Assembly (NCBI RefSeq): GCF_012928505.1
Contig: NZ_JABBJN010000033.1
Span: forward strand, 1-64,000
Origin: Achromobacter sp. Bel
GTDB taxonomy: Bacteria; Pseudomonadota; Gammaproteobacteria; Burkholderiales; Burkholderiaceae_B
DNA length: 64,000 nt
Direction: 5' to 3'
Below the pieces are notes generated by a model that was given only the letters and a program-made list of their open reading frames with translations, was not told where the DNA came from and did not search any database. Positions 42,473 to 51,713 of the stretch are shown here, piece by piece. Position numbers and translations under genes: made by a program. How positions within the stretch are numbered: the first letter of the stretch is position 1; each line of letters begins with the position of its first letter.

Positions 42473-43822
42473 ATGGGAATCCATATCATCAAGATGCCTG
42501 ACATCGGCGAGGGCATTGCCGAGGTCGAACTGGTGGGTTGGCATGTCAAGGTGGGCGATACCGTTGCCGAGGACCAGCCGCTGGCCGATGTGATGACCGA
42601 CAAGGCCACGGTCGAAATCCCGTCGCCCGTGGTCGGCAAGGTGGTCGCGCTGGGCGGCGACGTGGGCCAGGTCATGGCCGTGGGCGGAGAACTGATCCGC
42701 CTGGAAGTGGAAGGCGAGGGCAACGTCCGCGCCGGTTCAGCGACGCCGCAGAAGGCGGCGCCTGCCGCAGCCGAGGCCCCCGCGCCCGCCAAGACGGACG
42801 GTGCCGCCAAGGCGGCTGCCGGCGGCATCGCCGGCCAGATTGCGGTATCCGTGTCGCAGCCGGCAAGTCCGGCGTCGGCCCAGCCGCAACCCATCGCCTC
42901 GCGTCCCGCCGTGGCCGCCGCGCCCGTCGTGGCGCGCCAGCCGGGCGATAAGCCGCTGGCCTCGCCCGCCGTGCGCAAGCGCGCGTGGGATTTGGGGCTT
43001 GAGCTGCGCTACGTGCAAGGCAGCGGCCCGGCCGGCCGGATCATGCACGAAGATCTGGATGCCTATCTGCAGTCGCAGGGGTCAGGCGGCGCCGTGCGCG
43101 GCGGCTCGGCCTATGTGCAGCGCAATGACGAGGAAGCCGTGCCCGTCATCGGCCTGCGCAGGAAGATCGCGCAGAAGATGGCGGAATCCAAGCGCCGCAT
43201 CCCGCACTTCAGTTATGTCGAGGAAATCGATGTGACCGAACTGGAGGATCTGCGCGTCCAGCTCAACCTGAAGTGGGGCGATTCGCGCGGCAAGCTGACG
43301 CTGCTGCCGCTCTTGGCGCGGGCCATGGTCGTGGCGCTGCGGGACTTCCCGCAGATCAATGCGCGCTATGACGACGAAGGCGGCGTGGTGACGCGGTACG
43401 GCGCCGTGCACATCGGCATCGCCACGCAAAGCGACGGCGGGCTGATGGTGCCGGTGATGCGCCACGCCGAGGCGCGCGACCTCTGGTCCATGGCGGCCGA
43501 GATCGGCCGGCTGGCCCAGGCCGTGCGCAACGGCACCGCGGGGCGCGACGAACTGTCCGGTTCGACCATCACCATCACCAGCCTGGGCCCCTTGGGCGGC
43601 ATCGTCACGACACCGGTGATCAACCATCCCGAAGTCGGTATCGTGGGCGTGAACCGCATCGTCGAGCGGCCCGCTTTCCGCAACGGCGCCGTGGTGGCGC
43701 GCAAGCTGATGAACCTGTCGTCGTCCTTCGACCACCGCGTGGTGGACGGCATGGACGCGGCGCGCTTCATCCAGGCGGTGCGCGCGCTGCTGGAACAACC
43801 CGCGCTGCTTTTCGTGGAGTAA
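42473..43822 (+). CDS. bkdB: Branched-chain 2-oxoacid dehydrogenase E2 (dihydrolipoyl acyltransferase)
   Basis: A 449-residue E2 core protein. The N-terminal lipoyl domain has the modified lysine in [13 protein letters not shown], an Ala/Pro-rich linker follows (about residues 85-155), then the peripheral-subunit-binding domain ([38 protein letters not shown]) and the catalytic domain ending in [24 protein letters not shown] with catalytic His (DHRVVDG). It moves the acyl group from E1 to CoA. Only one lipoyl domain is present. ATG 42473 is one base after the bkdA2 stop. Confidence 0.95.
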   Translation: MGIHIIKMPDIGEGIAEVELVGWHVKVGDTVAEDQPLADVMTDKATVEIPSPVVGKVVALGGDVGQVMAVGGELIRLEVEGEGNVRAGSATPQKAAPAAAEAPAPAKTDGAAKAAAGGIAGQIAVSVSQPASPASAQPQPIASRPAVAAAPVVARQPGDKPLASPAVRKRAWDLGLELRYVQGSGPAGRIMHEDLDAYLQSQGSGGAVRGGSAYVQRNDEEAVPVIGLRRKIAQKMAESKRRIPHFSYVEEIDVTELEDLRVQLNLKWGDSRGKLTLLPLLARAMVVALRDFPQINARYDDEGGVVTRYGAVHIGIATQSDGGLMVPVMRHAEARDLWSMAAEIGRLAQAVRNGTAGRDELSGSTITITSLGPLGGIVTTPVINHPEVGIVGVNRIVERPAFRNGAVVARKLMNLSSSFDHRVVDGMDAARFIQAVRALLEQPALLFVE

Positions 43823-43824
43823 GC

Positions 43825-45228
43825 ATGAGCCAGATCACAAAGACAACGACATTGCTGGTGATCGGCGGCGGCCCCGGCGGCTACGTGGCCGCCATCCGCG
43901 CCGGCCAATTGGGCGTGCCGACCATTCTGGTCGAAGGCGGCCAGTTGGGCGGCACGTGCCTGAACATCGGCTGCATCCCTTCCAAGGCGCTGATCCATGC
44001 GGCCGAGGAATTCGACAAGGCGCGCCACTATGCGGACAAGTCGCCGCTGGGCATCTCGGTGCAGACGCCGGCGATCGATATCGCGCAGACCGTGGCATGG
44101 AAAGACGGCATTGTCGGCAAGCTGACGGGCGGCGTGGCCGCGCTGTTGAAGAAGAACGGCGTGCAAGTGGTGCAGGGCTGGGCCAGCTTGCTGGACGGCA
44201 AGACCGCCGAAGTCGCCACCGCCGACGGCGGCAGCCTGCGCATTCAGTGCGAACACCTGCTGCTGGCGGCTGGCTCCGAGCCTACGCCGCTTGCGTCCAT
44301 GCCGTTTGGCGGCATCGTGGTGTCGTCCACCGAAGCGCTGTCGCCTGCCAGCATCCCCAAGCAATTGGTGGTGGTCGGCGGCGGCTACATCGGCCTGGAA
44401 CTGGGCACGGTGTACCGCAAGCTGGGCGCGGAAGTCGCCGTGGTGGAAGCGCAAGACCGCATCCTGCCGACCTACGACGCGGAATTGACCAAGCCCGTGG
44501 CCACCGCGTTGGCGAAGATGGGCGTGGCGCTGCATCTGAACCGCAAGGTGCTCGGCCTGAACGGGGCGGGCGACGCGGTGCGGGTGCAAGACGCCTCAGG
44601 CGCCGAAACCCAGTTGCCCGCCGACCGCGTGCTGATCGCGGTGGGGCGCCGTCCGCGCACGCAGGGCTGGGGGCTGGAAAGCCTGCAGCTCGACCGCAAG
44701 GGCAATGCGCTGCGCATCGACGACCAGTGCCGCACGTCCATGCGCGACGTCTGGGCCATTGGCGATATCGCCGGCGAACCCATGCTGGCGCATCGCGCCA
44801 TGGCGCAGGGCGAAATGGTGGCCGAACTGGTGGCGGGCAAACGCCGGCATTTCCAGCCGGCGTCGATCCCTGCCGTGTGCTTCACGGATCCCGAGGTCGT
44901 GGTGGCGGGCTTGTCGCCGGCCGAGGCGGAAAGCGCGGGGCTGGATTGCCTGACGGCGTCCTTCCCGTTCGCCGCCAACGGCCGCGCCATGACGCTGGAG
45001 TCCACCGACGGCTTTGTCCGCGTGGTGGCCCGGCGCGACAACCACTTGATCGTGGGTTGGCAGGCGGTGGGGCGCGGCGTGTCGGAACTGTCGACCGCGT
45101 TCGGCCAGTCGCTGGAAATGGGCGCCACGCTTGAAGATGTGGCCGGCACCATCCACGCGCACCCGACCTTGGGTGAAGCCGTGCAGGAAGCGGCGCTGAA
45201 GGCGCTGGGCCACGCGCTGCATATCTGA
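43825..45228 (+). CDS. lpdV: Dihydrolipoyl dehydrogenase (E3) of the branched-chain complex
   Basis: A 467-residue flavoenzyme that reoxidises the lipoyl group with NAD+. FAD motif [19 protein letters not shown], redox-active disulfide [24 protein letters not shown] motif [20 protein letters not shown] and the C-terminal catalytic His-Glu in [16 protein letters not shown] are all present. Two bases separate it from E2, completing the four-gene bkd operon. A pair of 38-base repeats follows ~40 bases after its stop. Confidence 0.95.
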   Translation: MSQITKTTTLLVIGGGPGGYVAAIRAGQLGVPTILVEGGQLGGTCLNIGCIPSKALIHAAEEFDKARHYADKSPLGISVQTPAIDIAQTVAWKDGIVGKLTGGVAALLKKNGVQVVQGWASLLDGKTAEVATADGGSLRIQCEHLLLAAGSEPTPLASMPFGGIVVSSTEALSPASIPKQLVVVGGGYIGLELGTVYRKLGAEVAVVEAQDRILPTYDAELTKPVATALAKMGVALHLNRKVLGLNGAGDAVRVQDASGAETQLPADRVLIAVGRRPRTQGWGLESLQLDRKGNALRIDDQCRTSMRDVWAIGDIAGEPMLAHRAMAQGEMVAELVAGKRRHFQPASIPAVCFTDPEVVVAGLSPAEAESAGLDCLTASFPFAANGRAMTLESTDGFVRVVARRDNHLIVGWQAVGRGVSELSTAFGQSLEMGATLEDVAGTIHAHPTLGEAVQEAALKALGHALHI

Positions 45229-45270
45229 GGCGCCACCCCCGCACTGCGCCACCGCGCTCCCGGTCCGCCG

Positions 45271-45390
45271 GGGCAGCAAGCACGCAACGCGTGCGCGGCG
45301 TGGGGGCCCTTCTTATCGCCGGGCCGCCCCAAGATAAGAAGGCCCCCTTGGGGGGCAGCAAGCACGCAACGCGTGCGCGGCGTGGGGGCC
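45271..45390. repeat. Pair of identical 38-bp direct repeats flanking a hairpin
   Basis: The same 38 bases (beginning GGGCAGCAAGCACGC and ending GCGTGGGGGCC) occur at 45271-45308 and 45353-45390. Between them CCTTCTTATC (45308-45317) and GATAAGAAGG (45333-45342) are perfect inverted arms with a 15-base loop. The unit lies between convergent lpdV and the MaoC gene, so it may be a REP-like intergenic element that also acts as a terminator. Confidence 0.8.
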
Positions 45391-45403
45391 TTCTCTCTCT
45401 CTT

Positions 45404-45865
45404 TCAGTCCAGGCGTTTGCGCAGCAGGTACTTCTGCTGGCCGTCCATCACCGGCACGCCGTGCTGGTTGCGCACGTCGCTGCGCATGGTCAGCACGCCG
45501 GTGCTGCGGCCGGGCACCAGCTCGGTCACGCGCAGGGACGCATACAAGGTGTCGCCCGAGAACACGGGCTTCAGGAAGCGGCTGCTTTGCTCCAGGAAAG
45601 CTTTCAGCGAATCCTCCACCATGTGCGGGAACAGGCCGGCGCCCGCCGCTGTCTGGATGGCTACCTGGAAACCGTGCGCCAGCATGTGCGGCATGCCATG
45701 GGCGCGGCAGTATTCCACGTCGTAATGCACGGGATGGTTGTCGCCGCTGGCCAGTTGAAACGCGGCGAAAAGCGCGTCGGTCATGGTGCGGGAGGGCAGG
45801 TTGAAGACTTCGCCGACCTCGAAGTCCTCGAAGTAGCGCTGGGCGCACAGTTGATGCGTGATCAT
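45404..45865 (-). CDS. MaoC-like (R)-specific acyl-CoA hydratase
   Basis: A 153-residue hot-dog-fold protein. The hydratase-2 signature is visible in FQLASGDNHPVHYDVEYCRAHGMPHMLAHGFQVA (catalytic Asp and His in GDNHPVHYD), after a short N-terminal strand region (YFEDFEVGEVFNLPSRTMTDA). It probably hydrates an unsaturated acyl-CoA such as mesaconyl- or itaconyl-type CoA. The neighbouring Bug receptor is on the same strand ~58 bases downstream, and a class III CoA transferase is nearby, which fits a small dicarboxylic acid pathway. Confidence 0.88.
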   Translation of the reverse strand: MITHQLCAQRYFEDFEVGEVFNLPSRTMTDALFAAFQLASGDNHPVHYDVEYCRAHGMPHMLAHGFQVAIQTAAGAGLFPHMVEDSLKAFLEQSSRFLKPVFSGDTLYASLRVTELVPGRSTGVLTMRSDVRNQHGVPVMDGQQKYLLRKRLD

Positions 45866-45923
45866 GCCGGGCTCCTGTTTGGGATGGGTTGCGAAAAGAG
45901 GGGGCGATCGGCGCTTCGGCGCG

Positions 45924-46913
45924 TCAATTCGCCGTCATGTTGGCCGCGCGGGCGACCTGGCTCCATTTCTTCAGTTCGCTTTCCAGGAAGCTGGCCAGCG
46001 CGGCGGGCGAGGGCTCGGTTTCCAGCACCAGGCCCATGTCGTAGGCGCGGCGCTTCAACGCGTCGTCCTGAAGCGCCGCTTGCAGGGTGGACGTTAGCGT
46101 CTTGATCACCGGGGCAGGAGTGCCGGCGGGCGCGAACACGGCGTTCCAGGTATAGGCCTCGTAGCCGGGAACGGCTTCGGCAATGGCCGGCGTGTCGGGC
46201 GTCTGCGGCAAACGCTGGCTCATCGACGTCGCCAGGAGGCGCACGGTTCCGGCATGCACCTGCGCCAGGCCGGTGGGGGCGCTGTCGATCATGAATTCCA
46301 GGTGCCCGCCGATGACGTCGGCCATGGCAGGGGCGCTGCCGCGGTAGGGCACATGCATGGCGCGGGTGCCGGCCAGGTAGTTGACCAGTTCGGCGCCCAG
46401 GTGCGGCGCGCTGCCGATGCCGGCGGAACCATAGTTGACCTTGCCGGGGTGGGATTTCAGATAGGCCAGGAATTCCGGCAGGGTCTGCGCCGGCAGGGAT
46501 TTGTTGACAACCAGCACCAGCGGCGCCTTGGCGGCGAGGCCGACCGGGGCGAAGTCCTCGACGGTGCGGTAGGGCAGTGTCGCGTGGATGCTCGGGTTGA
46601 CGGCATGCGCCACCGTGGTCAGCAGCAAGGTGTAGCCGTCGGGCGTCGCCTTCGCGACCGTTTCCGTGCCGACCAGCGTGCCTGCGCCCGTGCGGTTTTC
46701 GACGATGATCGTGGTGCCCGCCTGGCGGCCCCAGCTTTCGGCCAGGGCGCGGGCGAAGGTGTCCGTCGGACCGCCTGCCGCATAGGGCACCACCAGCTTT
46801 ACCGGTCGCGAAGGAAAGCCCGACTGCGCCCAGACCATAGGGGCGGCCGCCAGCAGGCCGATGGCCGCGGCCAGTTTTCGGGCCGGCGCGGCCCAGCGGG
46901 ATAGGGGGGGCAT
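45924..46913 (-). CDS. Bug/TctC-family periplasmic solute-binding protein
   Basis: A 329-residue extracytoplasmic receptor. The signal peptide (KLAAAIGLLAAAPMVWAQ) precedes the family opening FPSRPVKLVVPYAAGGPTDTFARALAESW; later blocks are TIIVENRTGAGTLVGTETVAKATPDGYTLLL, VNYGSAGIGSAPHLGAELV and VPYRGSAPAMADVIGGHLEFMID. Bug proteins are greatly expanded in Bordetella and Achromobacter and bind carboxylates or amides, often without a linked TctAB channel; none is adjacent here. ATG 46913 is used. It is divergent from a LysR gene that likely regulates it; their shared region is 198 bases long. Confidence 0.93.
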   Translation of the reverse strand: MPPLSRWAAPARKLAAAIGLLAAAPMVWAQSGFPSRPVKLVVPYAAGGPTDTFARALAESWGRQAGTTIIVENRTGAGTLVGTETVAKATPDGYTLLLTTVAHAVNPSIHATLPYRTVEDFAPVGLAAKAPLVLVVNKSLPAQTLPEFLAYLKSHPGKVNYGSAGIGSAPHLGAELVNYLAGTRAMHVPYRGSAPAMADVIGGHLEFMIDSAPTGLAQVHAGTVRLLATSMSQRLPQTPDTPAIAEAVPGYEAYTWNAVFAPAGTPAPVIKTLTSTLQAALQDDALKRRAYDMGLVLETEPSPAALASFLESELKKWSQVARAANMTAN

Positions 46914-47111
46914 GGTTTGTCTCCGTTCATTGTTTTGCCTGCCGGATGCCGCCGGGTTGTCCCGGCGGATGGCGGCGGCTTCGGGTTTGTTCCCTGGTTT
47001 CGGCAAAATATAAAGACGATGATCCGGGGCGAACAGTCGAATGTTTTTTCCTCGGCTTAGAACCTTTCTAACAGTGGCTTTCCTTGCCGGCGTGGCGGGG
47101 GTTGCGGAGTG

Positions 47112-48020
47112 ATGGCGTTGCGCTACGAACTGACCGACTTGCGTGTTTTCATGGCTATCGCCGAGGCCAAGAGCCTGACGGGCGGTGCGTCCGACCTGCA
47201 TTTGACGGCGCCATCGGCCAGCTATCGGCTTAAGAACCTGGAACAGGCGATGGGGGTTCCGCTGTTCGTGCGCACGCAGAAGGGCATGTCGCTGACGCCC
47301 GCCGGCATGACCGTGCTGCGCTACGCGCAGACCATCTTCGCCAATGTCGAGCGCCTGCAAGGCGAAATGCGCCGGCACACGGACGGTGTCGAGGGGCATA
47401 TCCGCGTGTTCGCCAACAGCAGCACGATGAGCAGCCTGCCTGCGGCGCTGAGCCGGTTCCTGGCGGCCTATCCCAACGTCAACATCGACCTGGAGGAACG
47501 CCTTAGCGCCGAAACGGTCAAGGCGGTGCTGGACGGGCATGCGGATGTGGGGCTGGTGGCCGGCGCCATCGAGATGCGCGGCCTGGAATTCATCACCTAC
47601 GGCAAGGACGAACTGCTATTCATCATTCCGCCGCGCCATCCGCTGGGACTGCACCTGCGCGTGTCGCTGGAGGCCGCGCTGGCGCACGACATCGTGGCGA
47701 TCGGCCGCAAGAGCAGCAACTTCCTTTACCTGCAGCAGATGGCCGAACAACTGGGCATCAAGCCCCGGGTACGCGTGCATGCGCCCAATTTCGATGCGGT
47801 GCTGCGATGCGTGCAAGAGGGCGCGGGCATTTCGCTGGTGCCCCGCTCGGTCGCCGCTTCGGCGCTGGCGCAGGGCAAGGTCGAAGGCGTGGAAATCGAA
47901 GAGGCGTGGGCGGTGCGCGAGCAGCGCGTGGTGATGCGCAGCATGGAGGCGTTGCCCGTCTTCGCGCGCGATTTCGTGGGCTACGTCACCGAGCTTACCC
48001 CCGCCGACGCTGGCGATTAG
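47112..48020 (+). CDS. LysR-family transcriptional regulator
   Basis: A 302-residue regulator: N-terminal winged HTH (LRVFMAIAEAKSLTGGASDLHLTAPSASYRLKNLEQAMGVPLFVRTQKGMSLTPAG, residues ~10-66) and the LysR effector-binding domain (VEGHIRVFANSSTMSSLPAALSRFLAAYPNVNIDLEE...). GTG 47109 is an alternative start. It sits divergent from the Bug receptor and directly upstream of the CoA transferase, so it probably activates one or both in response to the transported acid. Confidence 0.92.
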   Translation: MALRYELTDLRVFMAIAEAKSLTGGASDLHLTAPSASYRLKNLEQAMGVPLFVRTQKGMSLTPAGMTVLRYAQTIFANVERLQGEMRRHTDGVEGHIRVFANSSTMSSLPAALSRFLAAYPNVNIDLEERLSAETVKAVLDGHADVGLVAGAIEMRGLEFITYGKDELLFIIPPRHPLGLHLRVSLEAALAHDIVAIGRKSSNFLYLQQMAEQLGIKPRVRVHAPNFDAVLRCVQEGAGISLVPRSVAASALAQGKVEGVEIEEAWAVREQRVVMRSMEALPVFARDFVGYVTELTPADAGD

Positions 48021-48137
48021 AGAATCTTGAAGCGCGGTTAAAAATTATCGACTGGCCGCGGCGCGCAGGGCGTTCCTATAATTTTTTCGCATTGCCGGCC
48101 GGCTATCGGGCCGGCGCCCTTGGACGCGCAGGACGAT

Positions 48138-49298
48138 ATGACCGCAGCTTTGAAACCCTTGGACGGCATCACCGTCGTCGCGCTTGAGCATGCCGTGGCG
48201 GCCCCGTTCGCCAGCCGCCAATTGGCGGACCTGGGCGCCCGCGTGATCAAGATCGAACGCCCCGGTACAGGCGATTTCGCACGCGGCTACGACGCCGCGG
48301 TGCACGGCCAGTCTTCATTTTTCGTGTGGGCCAACCGGGGCAAGGAAAGCCTGTGCCTGGATCTTGAACAACCGGCCCAGCGCGCCGCGCTGCAGCGGCT
48401 GCTGGCCGACGCCGATGTCTTCATCCAGAACCTGGCCCCGGGGGCGGCGCAGCGCAAGGGGCTGGACTTTGCCGCCTTGCACGCGGAGTTTCCCCGGCTG
48501 ATCGTGTGCGACGTGTCCGGGTACGGCGACAGCGGCCCCTTCCGCGAGAAGAAGGCTTACGACCTGCTGATCCAGGCCGCGGCCGGCTTGATCTCGGTCA
48601 CGGGAACCCCGGACGCGCCAGCGCGCACGGGCATCTCGATTGCCGATATCTCGGCAGGCATGTACGCGTATTCCGGCATCTTGACGGCCTTGCTGCAGCG
48701 AGGCCGCACCGGCGAGGGCCTGCGGGTGGAGGTCACCATGTTGGAGGCGCTGGCCGAATGGATGTCGTACCCCTTGAATGCGGCTCGCTACGGCGGTTCG
48801 CCGCCGGCGCGCAACGGCGTGGCGCATCCGGCTATCGCGCCGTATGGCCAGTATCAGGCGGGCGACGGCAAGAACATCATTTTCGGCCTGCAGAACGAAC
48901 GCGAATGGGTGCAGTTCTGCGCCGGCGTGCTGCAGGACCCGGCTATCGCGCAAGAGGAGCGCTTTTCGTCCAACGTGCTGCGTGTCGCCAACCGCCAGGC
49001 GCTGGATGCCCGTATCGCCGCATGCTTCGCGCCGCTCTCGCGCGAAGAAGTGCTGCGCCGGCTGGACGACGCCGGCATCGCCAATTCCGCGCTGAACACC
49101 ATGCACGACGTCTGGGACCATCCGCAGTTCGCCGCCCGCGACCGGTGGCGCGACGTCGCCACGCCGGCGGGGCCCATCCGGGCCTTGCTGCCGCCCGCCA
49201 CGCTGTCGGGCATGGAGGCGGCGATGGGCGACGTGCCGGCGCTGGGCCAGCACACAGAGGCGATCCTGGCCGAACTGGGCGTTACGCTGCCCGCTTGA
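48138..49298 (+). CDS. Class III CoA-transferase (CaiB/BaiF family)
   Basis: A 386-residue family III CoA transferase. The start MTAALKPLDGITVVALEHAVAAPFASRQLADLGARVIKIERPGTGDFAR is typical, the catalytic Asp lies in GISIADISAGMYAYSGILTALLQRGRTG, and YDLLIQAAAGLISVTGTPDAP matches the family core. Similar sequences act on citramalate, succinate or itaconate, moving CoA from an acyl-CoA donor. It follows the LysR gene and lies near MaoC and Bug genes, which would together allow uptake, CoA activation and hydration of one carboxylic acid. ATG 48138 is chosen over a TTG six codons earlier. Confidence 0.9.
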   Translation: MTAALKPLDGITVVALEHAVAAPFASRQLADLGARVIKIERPGTGDFARGYDAAVHGQSSFFVWANRGKESLCLDLEQPAQRAALQRLLADADVFIQNLAPGAAQRKGLDFAALHAEFPRLIVCDVSGYGDSGPFREKKAYDLLIQAAAGLISVTGTPDAPARTGISIADISAGMYAYSGILTALLQRGRTGEGLRVEVTMLEALAEWMSYPLNAARYGGSPPARNGVAHPAIAPYGQYQAGDGKNIIFGLQNEREWVQFCAGVLQDPAIAQEERFSSNVLRVANRQALDARIAACFAPLSREEVLRRLDDAGIANSALNTMHDVWDHPQFAARDRWRDVATPAGPIRALLPPATLSGMEAAMGDVPALGQHTEAILAELGVTLPA

Positions 49299-49328
49299 CG
49301 CGACTGCCGGGGGCGCCGCGGCGCAATC

Positions 49329-51347
49329 CTACTTGCTGCCGTCGACGTAGGGCCGGGATTGCAGGATCAGGATCTTGTCGCCTTGCACGGCCCATTCGAT
49401 GTCCTGGTCCACGTTGCCCAGGCGCAGCTTGATCTGGCTGCCCACGGCGGCCAGCCGGGCGACCAGTGCGTCGTTCAGCACCTGACGGGAGCCTTCGATC
49501 GGCACTTCGCGCACGCCGCCCGCCTTGTCCGCGACCAGTTGCGTGTCTTCGGCCGACCGGCTCAGCACCTGCACAGCCTTGGACCAGCTGGAATACATCA
49601 GCTGTTCCGCTTGACGCTTGCCTTCCACGACCTTGATGCCCAGGCCGCGCTTGGCCGAGAGGTAGGTCACATAACGGCGAGAGGGGTCGAACGGATCGCG
49701 CGTGATCATCACGCCCGAGCTGTCCGAGGCCGCCGCCTGCTGGACCAGCACCGCCATGACCACGCCGTCCTGGCCGATGCCCGCGGCGCGGCGGGCCTCA
49801 TAGGCTTCGAAGTTGTAGATGGATGCCCAGACCGTCAATACCGCTTTGGGCAGCGCGTCGGCTTGCGTCACATTGGGGACCGTGGTGTAGAGCCCCGCGC
49901 CGCTGAATCCGGGCAGGTCTTCGGAGTTCGACGAGCTGCGCACGAACACGCCCCGGCCGTGCAATTGCTGTTGCCAGCGTTCGCGCCATGCGGCCGCAAG
50001 CGCGGGGTCGGGCTGGGCCTGGATGATGTCCTGGCGCAGCGCGGCAAGCTCGCTGCGGCGGACATTGGCGTCGCTGGCGAAGTCCGGCCGCTTTTCCAGC
50101 GCGGCGATGCGTTCCGGCACGTGCAACTGTTGCATGAATGCCGCGTATTGCGCGAAGGGAATGCAGAAACCGTCCGGCACGCTGGCCAGGGGCGCCAGGG
50201 AGGATTTCAGGGCGCCCAGATTGGCGGCCTTTACGCCGCAATGGCGGCTGTCGCGGGTGGCCATGCCGGTAAGCGGCTTGAGCGCTTTGACGGTCAGGTC
50301 GGGCTTGGGCAGAGGCAGGCCGGCCGCCTTGGGAGGCGGGGTCGCGGGTGTTTCGGGTTTGGCCACGGGTCGCACCTGATAGCCATTGCTGAGGACGTCC
50401 AGCTCCACCCACTGGCCGTCGTATTGGCGTAGCGCGGCTACCCCATCGCGCACATAGGCGTTCGGGATGCGCCAGCCCTTGGCCAGCAGGTTCACGTGCG
50501 ACAGCAGGGTGGAGGGTCGTTGCGTGACCAAGCCGGCGACGGGCGGCAGCGCAACCGGCACTTCGTCCAGCACCAGGATGTCGGTGGGCGCCAGATCGTG
50601 GGTGCCGTCCAACGAGGCCACGATGCGCAAGCGGCCTATGGCATGCCCGGTGTTCAACGGCAGGAAGGTCTGTTCGCGCAGCAGGGCCTCTTGGGTGACG
50701 AAGTCCAGGCCTGCGCCTTGCGCGGTCTGTTCGTGCATCGTGGAGTTGGCCTTGAAGCGCAGCGGCGCGTAGAAAGTCGCACGCAGCCGGTCCCCGGTCA
50801 GGGCCAGCAGTTCGGGCGTCAGCCGGTCGCCTTCCCAGAATTCATAGGTGTAGCCCGGCAGGTCGCGTTGCCAGCTCAGGGTGCCGAACAGCAGGCGGCG
50901 CTGCGGGTCCTTGTATTGGGCGATCAGCGTGGCCTTGTCCGCCCCGGGCAGCAGCCGGCGTTCGCGGGCGAAGGTCTCGTGCAGCGTATAGCGCGGCGTA
51001 TCGATGTAATAGATGCGGTCGGCATGTTTGCGGTCGATCACGAACAGCACATGGGGGATCTCAAGCGGCGTGCCCGGGTTGTACACGCGGGCCAACTGCT
51101 GAAATGCCGCCTGGGTACGGATCTGGCCCAGAAACGCGGGGCCGCCGCGCTTGGCGTCTTCGGCCTTGCGCGCTTCGATTTCGTCTGGCCGCAAGGGCCG
51201 TGCGTTTTCGTAAGGGGAGGGCTTGCGGGCGGTTTGCGCCTGGGCGGTGGCGCCGATCCCCACGGCCGCGAGGCCGAGTGCGGTAAGGACGATCAGGCTG
51301 GGCCGGCGCAGCGGGCCAAGACAATGGGATGCAAGCGATAGGCGCAT
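49329..51347 (-). CDS. Exported glucan/phosphoenolpyruvate dikinase-like protein
   Basis: A 672-residue protein with an apparent Sec signal peptide (SLIVLTALGLAAVGIGATAQA, residues ~17-38). The C-terminal ~300 residues are a PPDK/GWD-type ATP-grasp domain: GVKAANLGALKS, GVFVRSSSNSEDLPGFSGAGLYTTVPNV, YNFEAYEARRAAGI, and the closing DQDIEWAVQGDKILILQSRP. In the centre, QRPSTLLSHVNLLAKGWRIPNAYV resembles the phosphohistidine swivel domain, with the putative phospho-His in LSH. The order swivel-then-ATP-grasp is that of plant glucan water dikinase, opposite to PEP synthase. No pyruvate-barrel domain is present. How an exported enzyme would get ATP is unclear; a lipid- or cytoplasm-retained form cannot be excluded. 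Confidence 0.7.
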   Translation of the reverse strand: MRLSLASHCLGPLRRPSLIVLTALGLAAVGIGATAQAQTARKPSPYENARPLRPDEIEARKAEDAKRGGPAFLGQIRTQAAFQQLARVYNPGTPLEIPHVLFVIDRKHADRIYYIDTPRYTLHETFARERRLLPGADKATLIAQYKDPQRRLLFGTLSWQRDLPGYTYEFWEGDRLTPELLALTGDRLRATFYAPLRFKANSTMHEQTAQGAGLDFVTQEALLREQTFLPLNTGHAIGRLRIVASLDGTHDLAPTDILVLDEVPVALPPVAGLVTQRPSTLLSHVNLLAKGWRIPNAYVRDGVAALRQYDGQWVELDVLSNGYQVRPVAKPETPATPPPKAAGLPLPKPDLTVKALKPLTGMATRDSRHCGVKAANLGALKSSLAPLASVPDGFCIPFAQYAAFMQQLHVPERIAALEKRPDFASDANVRRSELAALRQDIIQAQPDPALAAAWRERWQQQLHGRGVFVRSSSNSEDLPGFSGAGLYTTVPNVTQADALPKAVLTVWASIYNFEAYEARRAAGIGQDGVVMAVLVQQAAASDSSGVMITRDPFDPSRRYVTYLSAKRGLGIKVVEGKRQAEQLMYSSWSKAVQVLSRSAEDTQLVADKAGGVREVPIEGSRQVLNDALVARLAAVGSQIKLRLGNVDQDIEWAVQGDKILILQSRPYVDGSK

Positions 51348-51453
51348 GGAAAGGTGGGCGGAACGCAAGGAGTTGCGATGATATCGGAGCGCCTCCGCCA
51401 CGCCGTGGATGGAGGTGTCCAGTTGTATCCAGTCATTTGCCTGAGCGCCCCAC

Positions 51454-51589
51454 GGCCTTACAAATACCCAATTTCAGTGATACGCGCCGAGGCGCGATTG
51501 CCGTGTAATCCAGGTTCGGCTGTCAGTCGCGCCGGCGACGTGAGAACCCGACCGTCAGCATGCCCGACGGAACGGGTTCTTGTAGGGCC
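51454..51589 (+). ncRNA. Structured small RNA candidate
   Basis: The ends pair over nine or ten bases (GGCCTTACA 51454-51462 with TGTAGGGCC 51581-51589, one G-U). Enclosed are CGCGC-CGAG-GCGCG (51483-51496), GTCGC-GCCG-GCGAC (51526-51539) and a longer hairpin AGAACCCG (51543-51550) with CGGGTTCT (51573-51580). A strong plus-strand terminator follows seven bases later, yet no plus-strand gene ends here. I could not match it to 6S, SRP, tmRNA or RNase P. An RNA gene or a riboswitch-like regulator is inferred. Confidence 0.55.
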
Positions 51590-51595
51590 TTTTCG

Positions 51596-51627
51596 CAGGG
51601 ACAGCAAATGCTGTCCCTGTTTTTTTT
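51596..51627 (+). terminator. Strong intrinsic terminator of the RNA candidate
   Basis: CAGGGACAGC (51596-51605), loop AAAT, GCTGTCCCTG (51610-51619), then eight T (51620-51627). It is the clearest factor-independent terminator in the window. Confidence 0.9.
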
Positions 51628-51664
51628 CGAATGATGCCCCCGACTGGTCATGGCGCCCCATGCA

Positions 51665-51690
51665 ACAAGGCCCCCGAAAGGAGGCCTTGT
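51665..51690 (-). terminator. Hairpin downstream of argH
   Basis: ACAAGGCC (51665-51672) and GGCCTTGT (51683-51690) form a stable stem 24 bases beyond the argH stop. The U-run on the minus strand is short, so termination may be partial. Confidence 0.5.
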
Positions 51691-51713
51691 CTTCGTTCCA
51701 GCCTGAGTGGAAA

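Noticed and set aside
51454-51589. Assignment of the structured RNA to 6S RNA
   Set aside because: A CTGAGCG near the 5' side recalls 6S, but the fold seen is multi-branched rather than one long hairpin with a central bubble.
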